Positions 7,766 to 15,080 of a DNA stretch of 22,349 bases are shown piece by piece (positions within the stretch are counted from its first letter, which is position 1; every line of letters begins with the position of its first letter). Below the pieces are notes generated by a model. The model was not told the origin of the DNA, did not search any database, and saw nothing but the letters and a program-made list of their open reading frames with translations. Where the stretch lies: positions 1 through 22,349 of the forward strand of contig JBDTIS010000166.1 in the NCBI GenBank assembly GCA_039936235.1. Direction: 5' to 3'. Source of the stretch: CAHJXF01 sp039936235 (GTDB lineage Bacteria; Pseudomonadota; Gammaproteobacteria; Burkholderiales; Burkholderiaceae_D). A program made the translations under genes and the position numbers.

Positions 7766-10700
7766 TCAGTCGACCGGTTTTGCGATTCGGCCGGGTCCGT
7801 AGCCGCCTCCACCCGGCGTTTCGATCACGAACACGTCTCCGACCTGCATCTCGGCACTGCCGACGTGCGGGATCGTCTCGTGGCCGCCGCCGACGCGCAC
7901 GACGGTGTTGCGACCCAGTGCACCCGGCTCGCCGCCTGCCATTCCGAACGGCGGAACGACGCGGTTGTTCGACAGGATCGCAGCCGTCATCGCCTCGAGG
8001 AAGCGCACCTTGCGGACGCCGCCGTTGCCACCATGCCAGCGACCGACGCCCCCCGATCCGTCGCGGATCGCGTAGCTGTCGAGTCGCACCGGGAAGCGGA
8101 ACTCGAAGACCTCGGGATCGGTGAGCCGCGAGTTCGTCATGTTGGTCTGCACGACGTCGACGCCATCGAAGCCCGCGCCATCGCTGCCGAGGCCCGCGCC
8201 CGAGCCGCCGGAGATCGTCTCGTAGTACTGGTAGCGCGCGTTGCCGAACGTGAAGTTGTTCATCGTCCCCTGCGCCGACGCCATCACGCCGAGTGCACCG
8301 TACAGCGCGTTCGTGATGCAGCTCGACGTCTCGACGTTGCCGGACACGACCGACGCCGGGAAGTGCGGGTTCAGCATCGATCCCGGCGGGATGATCACGT
8401 GCAGCGGCTTCAGACAGCCCGCGTTCAGCGGGATGTCGTCGTCCACCAGCGTGCGGAAGACGTACAGCACGGCGGCCATGCAGATCGCCGACGGCGCGTT
8501 GAAGTTGTTGGTCTGCTGCGGCGACGTGCCGGTGAAGTCGATCGTCGCCTCGCGCCTGGTCTGATCGACGCTGATCGCGACCTCGATGACCGCGCCGTTG
8601 TCGAGGGGTAGCGTGAAGCGGCCGTCCTTCAATGCGGTCACGACGCGCCGCACCGACTCTTCCGCGTTGTCCTGCACGTGCGTCATGTACGCGGTGACGA
8701 TGTCGACGCCGAAGTGCGCCACCATCTTCGTCAGCTCCTCGACGCCCTTCTGATTCGCGGCGATCTGCGCGCGCAGGTCGGCGACGTTCTGGTCGGGGTT
8801 GCGCGCCGGATAACGGGCACCTGCGAGCCGCGCGCGGATGTCTTCCTCGAGAAACAGACCCTCGCCCATCCTGCCGCTGCCTTCCACGAGGCGCACGTTG
8901 TCGAGCAGCACGCCTTCCTCCTCGACATGCGTCGAGCCGGGCGGCATCGAGCCCGGCGTGATGCCGCCGACGTCGGCGTGATGGCCGCGCGAGCCGACGT
9001 AGAACAGCGGCCGGTCCCTTGGAACGTCGTCGACATACACCGGCGTGATCACCGTGATGTCCGGCAGGTGCGTGCCGCCGTGGTACGGATCGTTCAGGAC
9101 GAACACGTCGCCCGGCTTCATCGCGCCGGCGTTTTCGTGGATCACCGTCTTGATGCTCTCGCCCATCGATCCGAGATGGACCGGCATGTGAGGTGCGTTC
9201 GCGATCAGGTTGCCGTAGGCGTCGAATAGCGCACACGAGAAGTCGAGGCGCTCCTTGATGTTGACCGAGTAAGCGGTGTTCTGCAGCGCGACGCCCATCT
9301 GTTCGGCGATCGCCATGAACAGGTTGTTGAAGACCTCGAGCATCACCGGGTCCACATCGGTGCCGATCGCGCGCCGAACGAGCCGCGGCGTCACGCGCGT
9401 CATCACGATGTGGTCCAGCGCCGTGACCTCGGCGCGCCAGCCGGGCTCGACGATCGTCGTCGCGTTCGCTTCCGCGATGATCGCCGGCCCGTCGATTCGG
9501 TCGCCCGATCGCAACGTGTCGCGCACGTACAGCGCGGCGTCGTGCCAGCTGCCGGCACCGTACATGCGGACACGATGCGAGGCGGTGAGCGGCCCGTGGC
9601 GCGGTGCCGGCACGACGACGGCTTCGTCGGCCGCGTCGGCCTTGCCGATCGCCTCGACCGAGATCGCCTCGACGATCAGTTCGCGGTGCGGCATCAGGAA
9701 CGAATAACGCCGGCGGTACTGCGTCTCGAAGGCCGCACGCATCGAGGGCACGTCGCCGGCATCGACCGTCAATGCGGAATCGGTACCGTCGTAACGCAGG
9801 TGCAGACGCCGAAGCGTCACGATGCGGGCGGTCTCGACGCCCTGTTCGATCAGCGCGTCGACCGCGCCGATCTCGAGCGCCGACAGCTGTTCGTCGAGCG
9901 ACAGCAGCTGGTCTTCGGCCAACACGACCTCGACCGCGCGCTCCTTCAGGACGGTCTGATCGGCGAGTCCCATCCCGTAAGCCGACAGCACGCCGGCGAG
10001 CGGATGGACGAACACGCGTGTCATCCCGAGCGCGTCGGCGACCAGGCAGGCGTGCTGCCCGCCGGCGCCGCCGAAGGTGCACAGCGTGTACTCGGTGACG
10101 TCGTGGCCGCGCTGGACCGAGATCTTCTTGATCGCGTTGGCCATGTTGCCGACCGCGATCTCGATGAAGCCCTCGGCGATCGCCTCGCAGCTCATCGTCG
10201 AGCCGCCTTCGGCGGCGATTTCGGTGGACATCTCCGCGAAGCGCGCGTGGACCGCAGCGGCGTCGAGCGCCTCGTTCGCGTCGGGTCCGAACACGCGGGG
10301 GAAGTAATCGGGCTGAACCTTGCCGAGCATCACGTTGCAGTCGGTGATCGCGAGCGGGCCCCCGCGCCGATAGCTTGTCGGGCCCGGGTTGGCGCCTGCC
10401 GAGTCGGGTCCGACCCGCAGCCGCGAGCCGTCGAAATGCAGGATGGATCCGCCGCCTGCGGCCACCGTGTGGATGCTCATCATCGGCGCGCGCATCCGGA
10501 CGCCCGCGACCTGGGTCTCGAACTCGCGCTCGAAGGTGCCTGCGTAGTGCGACACGTCGGTCGACGTGCCACCCATGTCGAAGCCGATCACGCGATGGAA
10601 GCCGGCGCGCTCGCAGGTTCGCGCCATCCCGACGATGCCACCGGCGGGTCCCGACAGGATCGAATCCTTGCCGTGGAAGCGGCGTGCGTCGGTGAGGCCG

Positions 10701-11452
10701 CCGTTGGACTGCATGAACTGCAGCGACACGCCCGGCAGGTCGCTGGCGACGCGATCGACGTAGCGCCCGAGGATCGGCGACAGGTAGGCGTCGACGACGG
10801 TCGTGTCGCCGCGTGGAATCAGCTTCATCAATGGGCTGACGCGATGCGACACGGAGATCTGCGGAAAGCCGATGGCCTCGGCCATGGCGGCGACACGGGC
10901 TTCGTGGTCATGGTAGCGATAGCCGTGCATCAACACGATCGCGATCGACCGATAGCCTTCGTCGTACGCGGCCTGCAGCGCGACGCGCGTGCCCTCTTGA
11001 TCCAGCGGCGATACGACATCGCCGTGCGCGCCGACGCGTTCGTCGATCTCGACCACCCTGGAATACAGCATCTCGGGCAGCACGATCCGCCGGTCGAACA
11101 GCCGCGGCCGGTTCTGGTAGGCGATCCGCAGCGCGTCGCGAAAGCCCTTCGTGATGAACAGCGCCGTTCGCTCGCCCTTGCGTTCGAGCAGCGCATTGGT
11201 CGCGACCGTCGTGCCCATCTTGACTGCATCGATGCGGTCGACCGGAAGGGGATCGTCGGCGCCGATGCCCAGCAGATGACGGATACCGGCGACCGCGGCG
11301 TCCGTGTATTGCCCGGGGTTATCCGACAGCAGCTTGTGGGTGATCAGCGAGCCGTCGGGGCGGCGGCCGACGACGTCGGTGAAGGTGCCGCCGCGATCGA
11401 TCCAGAACTGCCACGCATCGGTCGCCGGCTTCGGCTCGATCATCGAACTCAT
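7766..11452 (-). CDS. Single-chain hydantoinase/5-oxoprolinase (HyuA-HyuB fusion)
   Basis: A 1228-residue ATP-dependent amidohydrolase that opens a cyclic amide such as 5-oxoproline or a hydantoin. Domains in order: hydantoinase A N-terminal part with FWIDRGGTFTDVVG (GGTFTD at 21-26) and MGTTVATNALLERKG (79-93); the hydantoinase A core with IGFDMGGTSTDVSHY (about 289-303) and TFGGAGGQHACLVADALGM (459-477); then, from about 700, the hydantoinase B domain with DPVMLEVFNNLFMAIAEQMG, NIKERLDFSCALFD and the C-terminal ETPGGGGYGPG. Both halves on one chain and the near-1250 length match 5-oxoprolinase rather than two-subunit HyuA/HyuB or acetone carboxylase. The ATG at 11452 is 13 bp after the regulator stop; the frame stays open to 11695 but would overlap that gene. 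It is cytosolic, as no signal peptide is seen. Exact substrate unknown. Confidence 0.93.
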   Translation of the reverse strand: MSSMIEPKPATDAWQFWIDRGGTFTDVVGRRPDGSLITHKLLSDNPGQYTDAAVAGIRHLLGIGADDPLPVDRIDAVKMGTTVATNALLERKGERTALFITKGFRDALRIAYQNRPRLFDRRIVLPEMLYSRVVEIDERVGAHGDVVSPLDQEGTRVALQAAYDEGYRSIAIVLMHGYRYHDHEARVAAMAEAIGFPQISVSHRVSPLMKLIPRGDTTVVDAYLSPILGRYVDRVASDLPGVSLQFMQSNGGLTDARRFHGKDSILSGPAGGIVGMARTCERAGFHRVIGFDMGGTSTDVSHYAGTFEREFETQVAGVRMRAPMMSIHTVAAGGGSILHFDGSRLRVGPDSAGANPGPTSYRRGGPLAITDCNVMLGKVQPDYFPRVFGPDANEALDAAAVHARFAEMSTEIAAEGGSTMSCEAIAEGFIEIAVGNMANAIKKISVQRGHDVTEYTLCTFGGAGGQHACLVADALGMTRVFVHPLAGVLSAYGMGLADQTVLKERAVEVVLAEDQLLSLDEQLSALEIGAVDALIEQGVETARIVTLRRLHLRYDGTDSALTVDAGDVPSMRAAFETQYRRRYSFLMPHRELIVEAISVEAIGKADAADEAVVVPAPRHGPLTASHRVRMYGAGSWHDAALYVRDTLRSGDRIDGPAIIAEANATTIVEPGWRAEVTALDHIVMTRVTPRLVRRAIGTDVDPVMLEVFNNLFMAIAEQMGVALQNTAYSVNIKERLDFSCALFDAYGNLIANAPHMPVHLGSMGESIKTVIHENAGAMKPGDVFVLNDPYHGGTHLPDITVITPVYVDDVPRDRPLFYVGSRGHHADVGGITPGSMPPGSTHVEEEGVLLDNVRLVEGSGRMGEGLFLEEDIRARLAGARYPARNPDQNVADLRAQIAANQKGVEELTKMVAHFGVDIVTAYMTHVQDNAEESVRRVVTALKDGRFTLPLDNGAVIEVAISVDQTRREATIDFTGTSPQQTNNFNAPSAICMAAVLYVFRTLVDDDIPLNAGCLKPLHVIIPPGSMLNPHFPASVVSGNVETSSCITNALYGALGVMASAQGTMNNFTFGNARYQYYETISGGSGAGLGSDGAGFDGVDVVQTNMTNSRLTDPEVFEFRFPVRLDSYAIRDGSGGVGRWHGGNGGVRKVRFLEAMTAAILSNNRVVPPFGMAGGEPGALGRNTVVRVGGGHETIPHVGSAEMQVGDVFVIETPGGGGYGPGRIAKPVD

Positions 11453-11465
11453 GGGTGCGATCTCT

Positions 11466-12059
11466 TTAGAGGGACGTGACGGCACGCGCGGCCTGGTCGT
11501 AGAGCCCGGACAGCCAGCGCAGCACGCGTGCCGTCTCGGCGACGGTGTCGCTGTCACCCTGCTTGTTCGACAGCGCCGCGACGAGATACTGTTCTCGCAA
11601 CTCGCGGTAGCGCTCGATGAAAACGCGCCCACGTCCGTTGGTGCGGTAGTGCACTTCCTTGCCGGACTTGCTGGTCTCGACCACGTTCGCGGCAAGCAGT
11701 TTCTTCAGCGAATAGTTGATGACGTGCAGATCCTCGACGTTCAGCGTGAACGCGATGTCTGCCAGCCGCTTGTCGCGGGCGCGATGATGAACGTGATGCA
11801 GCACCAGCACGTCCATCGGCGCGAGCCCAGGCAGGCCGGCAGCCGCCATGCATCGCGCGATCCAGCGATTGAACGCGTTGCCGACGACGATGAGGCCGTA
11901 TTCGAACTCCGACAACTCGGGGATCTGCGACACGGCGAGATGCGACGACGAAACGATGTTCGGGCCGCGCGGTTTCGGCGCGACGGTCTGCGGACGCGCC
12001 GAAGCGCTTCTGACACGAGACCGCGTGGTGATCGACTTCTTACTGTCCTGCGTCGCCAT
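11466..12059 (-). CDS. MarR-like winged-helix regulator (COG5631 type)
   Basis: A 197-residue DNA-binding protein. After a basic, low-complexity N-terminus of about 35 residues comes ELSEFEYGLIVVGNAFNRW, then a winged helix: GLAPMDVLVLHHVHHRARDK, RLADIAFTLNVEDLHVINYS (recognition region) and LKKLLAANVVETSKSGKEVH as turn and wing. This pattern matches the 'predicted transcription regulator, MarR-like HTH' group. The ATG at 12059 has a GAGGA-like site about eight bases upstream. It is the first gene of the leftward series, 13 bp before the oxoprolinase gene and divergent from the TRAP genes, so it probably senses a substrate or product of this pathway and acts on the shared intergenic region. 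The ligand, and whether it represses or activates, are not visible. Confidence 0.85.
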   Translation of the reverse strand: MATQDSKKSITTRSRVRSASARPQTVAPKPRGPNIVSSSHLAVSQIPELSEFEYGLIVVGNAFNRWIARCMAAAGLPGLAPMDVLVLHHVHHRARDKRLADIAFTLNVEDLHVINYSLKKLLAANVVETSKSGKEVHYRTNGRGRVFIERYRELREQYLVAALSNKQGDSDTVAETARVLRWLSGLYDQAARAVTSL

Positions 12060-12122
12060 GCCAGAAGTCCTCGCGTCGGAGCTTGCCGGTCGCTACCATC
12101 CGCAAATGGTCGTGTCGCCGTG

Positions 12123-12165
12123 ATAAAAACGATTCGTTGACACTTTATCGACGTTATGTTTTTAT
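12123..12165. promoter_or_regulatory. Inverted repeat, candidate operator in the divergent region
   Basis: ATAAAAAC at 12123-12130 and GTTTTTAT at 12158-12165 form a perfect 8-bp inverted repeat separated by 27 bp, in an AT-rich patch inside very GC-rich DNA. A shorter palindrome AACGATTCGTT lies at 12128-12138. The arms bracket both candidate promoters, which suits binding by the adjacent winged-helix regulator. This is inference from position and symmetry. Confidence 0.45.
12137..12165 (+). promoter_or_regulatory. Candidate sigma-70 promoter for the TRAP operon
   Basis: TTGACA at 12137-12142 is a perfect -35 box, followed after 17 bp by TTTTAT at 12160-12165 (4 of 6 against TATAAT). It lies about 75 bp before the dctP start and points rightward. 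Confidence 0.5.
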
Positions 12166-12170
12166 AGCAA
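12142..12170 (-). promoter_or_regulatory. Candidate sigma-70 promoter for the regulator/oxoprolinase genes
   Basis: On the minus strand TTGCTA (12170-12165, 4 of 6) is followed after 17 bp by TAAAGT (12147-12142, 4 of 6). It points leftward to the regulator gene and lies directly on top of the rightward promoter candidate, so the two would compete for polymerase. The boxes are weak matches. Confidence 0.35.
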
Positions 12171-12239
12171 CCACGATCCGCGATGTCGAATTTTCAGACG
12201 GCGCCCTCTTCCTTTCCCGTTTCGAATCAGGAGATCCAC

Positions 12240-13211
12240 ATGCGCATTCCACGCTGGTTGTTCGCCCTGTGTGGCCTCGTGGCCGCCGCTTCCGCCACCG
12301 CTCAGACCAAATGGGACCTGCCGTCGGCCTACCCAGCAAGCAACTTCCACACCGAAAACCTCGTGCAGTTCGCGGCCGACGTCGACAAGGCGACCTGCGG
12401 CAAGCTGAAGATCACGGTCCACGCGAACGCGTCGCTGTTCAAGGCCGACCAGATCAAGCGTGCGGTGCAGGGGAACCAGGCGCAGGCCGGCGAGATCCTG
12501 CTCGCCAACTTCGAGAACGAGAACGCACTGTTCGGGATCGACGGTATCCCGTTCCTCGCGACGGGCTACGCCGACGCGATGAGGCTCTACAAGATCGAGA
12601 AGCTGGCGCTCGAGAAGCTGCTGGCGTCCCAGGGTCTCAAGCTTCTGTACACCGTCGCGTGGCCGCCCCAGGGCATCTACACGAATCGCGAGCTGAACAG
12701 CGTCACCGACATGCGCGGCCTGAAGTGGCGCGCGTACAGCCCGGCGACGGCGAAGATCGCCGAGCTGGTCGGCGCGCAACCGGTCACGATCCAGCAGTCG
12801 GAACTCTCGCAGGCGCTCGCGACCGGCGTCGTCGACTCGTACATGTCGTCGGGTTCGACCGGCTACGACACGAAGACCTACGAGCAACTCAAGCGCTGGT
12901 ACGACATCGAGGCGTGGTTGCCGAAGAACGCGGTGATCGTGAACCAGAAGGCATTCGACGCGCTCGACAAGCCGACGCAGGACGCACTGCTGAAGGCCGC
13001 CGCCGAAGCGGAGACGCGTGGCTGGAAGTCGTCCGAGGAGAAGAACGCGTATTACAAGAAGGAACTCGCCGCCAAGGGCATGCTGATTCTCAAGCCGTCG
13101 GCCAAGTTCAAGGCGGACCTGCAGCAGATCGGCGTGATCATGCAGGCCGACTGGAAAAAGAAGGCGGGTGCCGCGGATGCGGCCCTGGTCGACGCGTTCA
13201 ACAAGAAGTAG
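12240..13211 (+). CDS. dctP: TRAP transporter periplasmic substrate-binding protein (DctP family)
   Basis: A 323-residue periplasmic solute-binding protein of a TRAP system. The start at 12240 has AGGAG six bases upstream and yields a clean signal peptide, MRIPRWLFALCGLVAAASA, cut near ASATAQ. DctP-family features follow: KLKITVHANASLFKADQIKR (about 55-74), GIPFLATGYADAMRLY, and DMRGLKWRAYSPATAKIAEL with R164 at the place of the arginine that binds a substrate carboxylate in this family. An in-frame ATG at 12183 exists but lacks this fit. Being the first gene of the rightward operon, it defines the imported solute, probably a carboxylate. Its exact ligand is unknown; the neighbouring oxoprolinase and D-amino-acid dehydrogenase suggest a pyroglutamate-like or related acid. 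Confidence 0.93.
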   Translation: MRIPRWLFALCGLVAAASATAQTKWDLPSAYPASNFHTENLVQFAADVDKATCGKLKITVHANASLFKADQIKRAVQGNQAQAGEILLANFENENALFGIDGIPFLATGYADAMRLYKIEKLALEKLLASQGLKLLYTVAWPPQGIYTNRELNSVTDMRGLKWRAYSPATAKIAELVGAQPVTIQQSELSQALATGVVDSYMSSGSTGYDTKTYEQLKRWYDIEAWLPKNAVIVNQKAFDALDKPTQDALLKAAAEAETRGWKSSEEKNAYYKKELAAKGMLILKPSAKFKADLQQIGVIMQADWKKKAGAADAALVDAFNKK

Positions 13212-13236
13212 TCGACGCACGCTCCGGCAGACGACG

Positions 13237-13746
13237 ATGCGACGCGTGCTCGATGGGCTCTACGACGCGGCGGCGTGGCTCGCGGCGTTGTTCCTCGTCG
13301 GCACGCTGCTGTCGGTCCTCGCCGGTATCGCCGACCGCTACCTGAATCTCAACTGGCGCGGCACGGACGCCTATGCCGGTTACTGCATGGCTGCCGCCGG
13401 CTTCCTCGCGCTCGCGCACACACTGAAGCGCGGCGAACACATCCGTGTGACGCTGGTGCTGCAGGCAGCCGGGCCGCGCGTGAAGCGCGCGCTGGAACTC
13501 TTCTCGCTCGCGATCGCCGTCCTGCTCGCGCTGCTGTTCGCCTGGTATTGCATCCATCTGTCGATGGAGTCGTACAGCTACCACGACGTGTCGACCGGCA
13601 ACGACGCGACGCCGCTGTGGATCCCGCAGATCTCGATGGCGGTGGGCACCGTCGTGCTGGCCATCGCGTTCATCGACGAGTTCGTCCTCGAGATTCTCGG
13701 CCGCCGCGTCGTCGTCACGAGCGACGAGTTGCTGCATAACGAATAG
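13237..13746 (+). CDS. dctQ: TRAP transporter small permease (DctQ family)
   Basis: A 169-residue inner-membrane protein with four hydrophobic segments, around AAWLAALFLVGTLLSVLAGI, YAGYCMAAAGFLALAH, LFSLAIAVLLALLFAWYCI and ISMAVGTVVLAIAFIDEFVL. That is the standard DctQ topology. The motif LAHTLKRGEHIRVTLVL between the second and third segments is typical of the family (the usual form is RGEHIRVD/T). It follows dctP by 25 bp and precedes dctM by 9 bp. The start at 13237 (MRRVLDGLYD) gives the expected length; a longer frame beginning at 13168 overlaps the end of dctP and lacks family resemblance. The small subunit is needed for assembly and coupling of the transporter. Confidence 0.92.
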   Translation: MRRVLDGLYDAAAWLAALFLVGTLLSVLAGIADRYLNLNWRGTDAYAGYCMAAAGFLALAHTLKRGEHIRVTLVLQAAGPRVKRALELFSLAIAVLLALLFAWYCIHLSMESYSYHDVSTGNDATPLWIPQISMAVGTVVLAIAFIDEFVLEILGRRVVVTSDELLHNE

Positions 13747-13755
13747 GCGGCGAGC

Positions 13756-15057
13756 GTGGACCTCGTCATCACCGGTCTGCTGATCGTCGCGCTGTTCGCG
13801 CTGCTCGGCTCGGGCGTGTGGATCGGCCTCGCGCTGTCGGGTGTCGCCTGGCTCGGCATGACCCTGTTCGCCTCGCGCCCGGCCGGCGATGCGATGGCCG
13901 TGACGATCTGGGGTTCTTCGTCGTCGTGGACGCTGACCGCGCTGCCGCTGTTCATCTGGATGGGCGAGATCCTGTTTCGCACGCGACTGTCCGAAGACAT
14001 GTTCAAGGGCCTCGCACCATGGCTCGAACGCCTGCCGGGCCGGCTGCTGCACACCAACGTGATCGGCTGCGCGATCTTCGCGGCGGTGTCTGGCTCGTCC
14101 GCGGCGACCTGCGCCACGATCGGCAAGATGACCCTGCCCGAACTGACGAAGCGCGGCTATCCGGAGAACATGATCGTCGGCACCCTGGCCGGCGCCGGAA
14201 CGCTCGGGCTGCTGATCCCGCCGTCGATCATCATGATCGTCTACGGCGTCTCGGCGAACGTCTCGATCTCGCAGCTGTTCATCGCCGGCATCATTCCCGG
14301 GATCCTGCTGGCCATGCTGTTCATGGGCTACATCGTCGTCTGGTCGCTGCGCCACCCCGACCAGATCCCGGTCAACACCGAGACGACGACCTTGCGTCAG
14401 AAGCTGTCCGCATCGCGGCACCTGATCCCGGTCGTGCTGCTGATCGCGGCGGTGCTCGGCTCGATCTATGCCGGCATCGCGACGGCGACCGAGGCGGCCG
14501 CGATCGGCACGGTCGGCGCGATGGCGATCTCGGCGGCCCAGGGTTCTCTCAGCCGGGCCACGTTCTTCAGCGCTCTGATGGGTGCGACCCGCCTCTACTG
14601 CATGATCGCGCTGATCCTGGCCGGGGCTTCGTTCCTCACTCTGGCGATGGGCTACATCGGTCTGCCCCGACACCTCGCCGAGTGGATCGGCGGCCTCGGC
14701 CTGTCGCAGTTCGGCCTGATCCTGATGCTGATGGTGTTCTACGCCGTCCTGGGCTGTTTTCTAGACGGCATCTCGATGGTGGTGCTGACGATGGGTGTGA
14801 TCCTGCCTACGGTCGAAAAGGCCGGCATCGACCTGCTGTGGTTCGGCATCTTCATCGTGCTGGTGGTCGAGATGGCGCAGATCACGCCGCCGGTCGGTTT
14901 CAACCTGTTCGTACTCCAGGGCATGACGAAGCGCCAGCTGCCGTGGATCGCGCGCGTCACGCTGCCGATGTTCTTCCTGATGGTCGCGGCGGTCGTACTG
15001 ATTTATTTCGTGCCGTCGCTGGTGACGTGGATGCCGGGCCTTATGATCGGCAGATGA
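13756..15057 (+). CDS. dctM: TRAP transporter large permease (DctM family)
   Basis: A 433-residue inner-membrane protein, the main ion-coupled translocation subunit. About 11-12 hydrophobic segments are visible. Family hallmarks are FAAVSGSSAATCATIGKMTL (about residues 111-130), GTLAGAGTLGLLIPPSIIMI, GCFLDGISMVVLTMGVILP and ITPPVGFNLFVLQGMTK. The start is GTG at 13756, nine bases after the dctQ stop, with a purine-rich GGCGGCGAG in front. The length agrees with the family, and no frameshift or missing segment was found. With dctP and dctQ it completes a TRAP system energised by an ion gradient rather than ATP. dadA follows after 23 bp, so transport and oxidation genes share one transcript. 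Confidence 0.95.
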   Translation: MDLVITGLLIVALFALLGSGVWIGLALSGVAWLGMTLFASRPAGDAMAVTIWGSSSSWTLTALPLFIWMGEILFRTRLSEDMFKGLAPWLERLPGRLLHTNVIGCAIFAAVSGSSAATCATIGKMTLPELTKRGYPENMIVGTLAGAGTLGLLIPPSIIMIVYGVSANVSISQLFIAGIIPGILLAMLFMGYIVVWSLRHPDQIPVNTETTTLRQKLSASRHLIPVVLLIAAVLGSIYAGIATATEAAAIGTVGAMAISAAQGSLSRATFFSALMGATRLYCMIALILAGASFLTLAMGYIGLPRHLAEWIGGLGLSQFGLILMLMVFYAVLGCFLDGISMVVLTMGVILPTVEKAGIDLLWFGIFIVLVVEMAQITPPVGFNLFVLQGMTKRQLPWIARVTLPMFFLMVAAVVLIYFVPSLVTWMPGLMIGR

Positions 15058-15080
15058 TCTTTTTCTCCCCGCTCTGACGT

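Noticed and set aside
7728..10082. Leftward 784-codon frame in another phase within the oxoprolinase gene
   Set aside because: The product is Arg-rich low-complexity sequence with no recognisable domain, and the true frame carries all hydantoinase motifs.
9410..11479. Long rightward open frame (689 codons) opposite the oxoprolinase gene
   Set aside because: Its translation is rich in Arg, Asp and His without family features, and it mirrors a clearly conserved gene. This is a usual antisense artefact of GC-rich coding DNA.
11453..11695. Upstream extension of the oxoprolinase start to 11695
   Set aside because: It would overlap the regulator gene by about 230 bp, and the added residues do not resemble the family. 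The ATG at 11452 gives the normal N-terminus.
12183..12239. Upstream ATG for dctP at 12183
   Set aside because: It adds 19 polar residues before the signal peptide and has no ribosome binding site, while AGGAG fits the ATG at 12240.
13198..14673. Leftward 491-codon frame opposite dctQ-dctM
   Set aside because: Low-complexity His/Arg/Asp/Gln-rich translation without homology, overlapping two certain genes.
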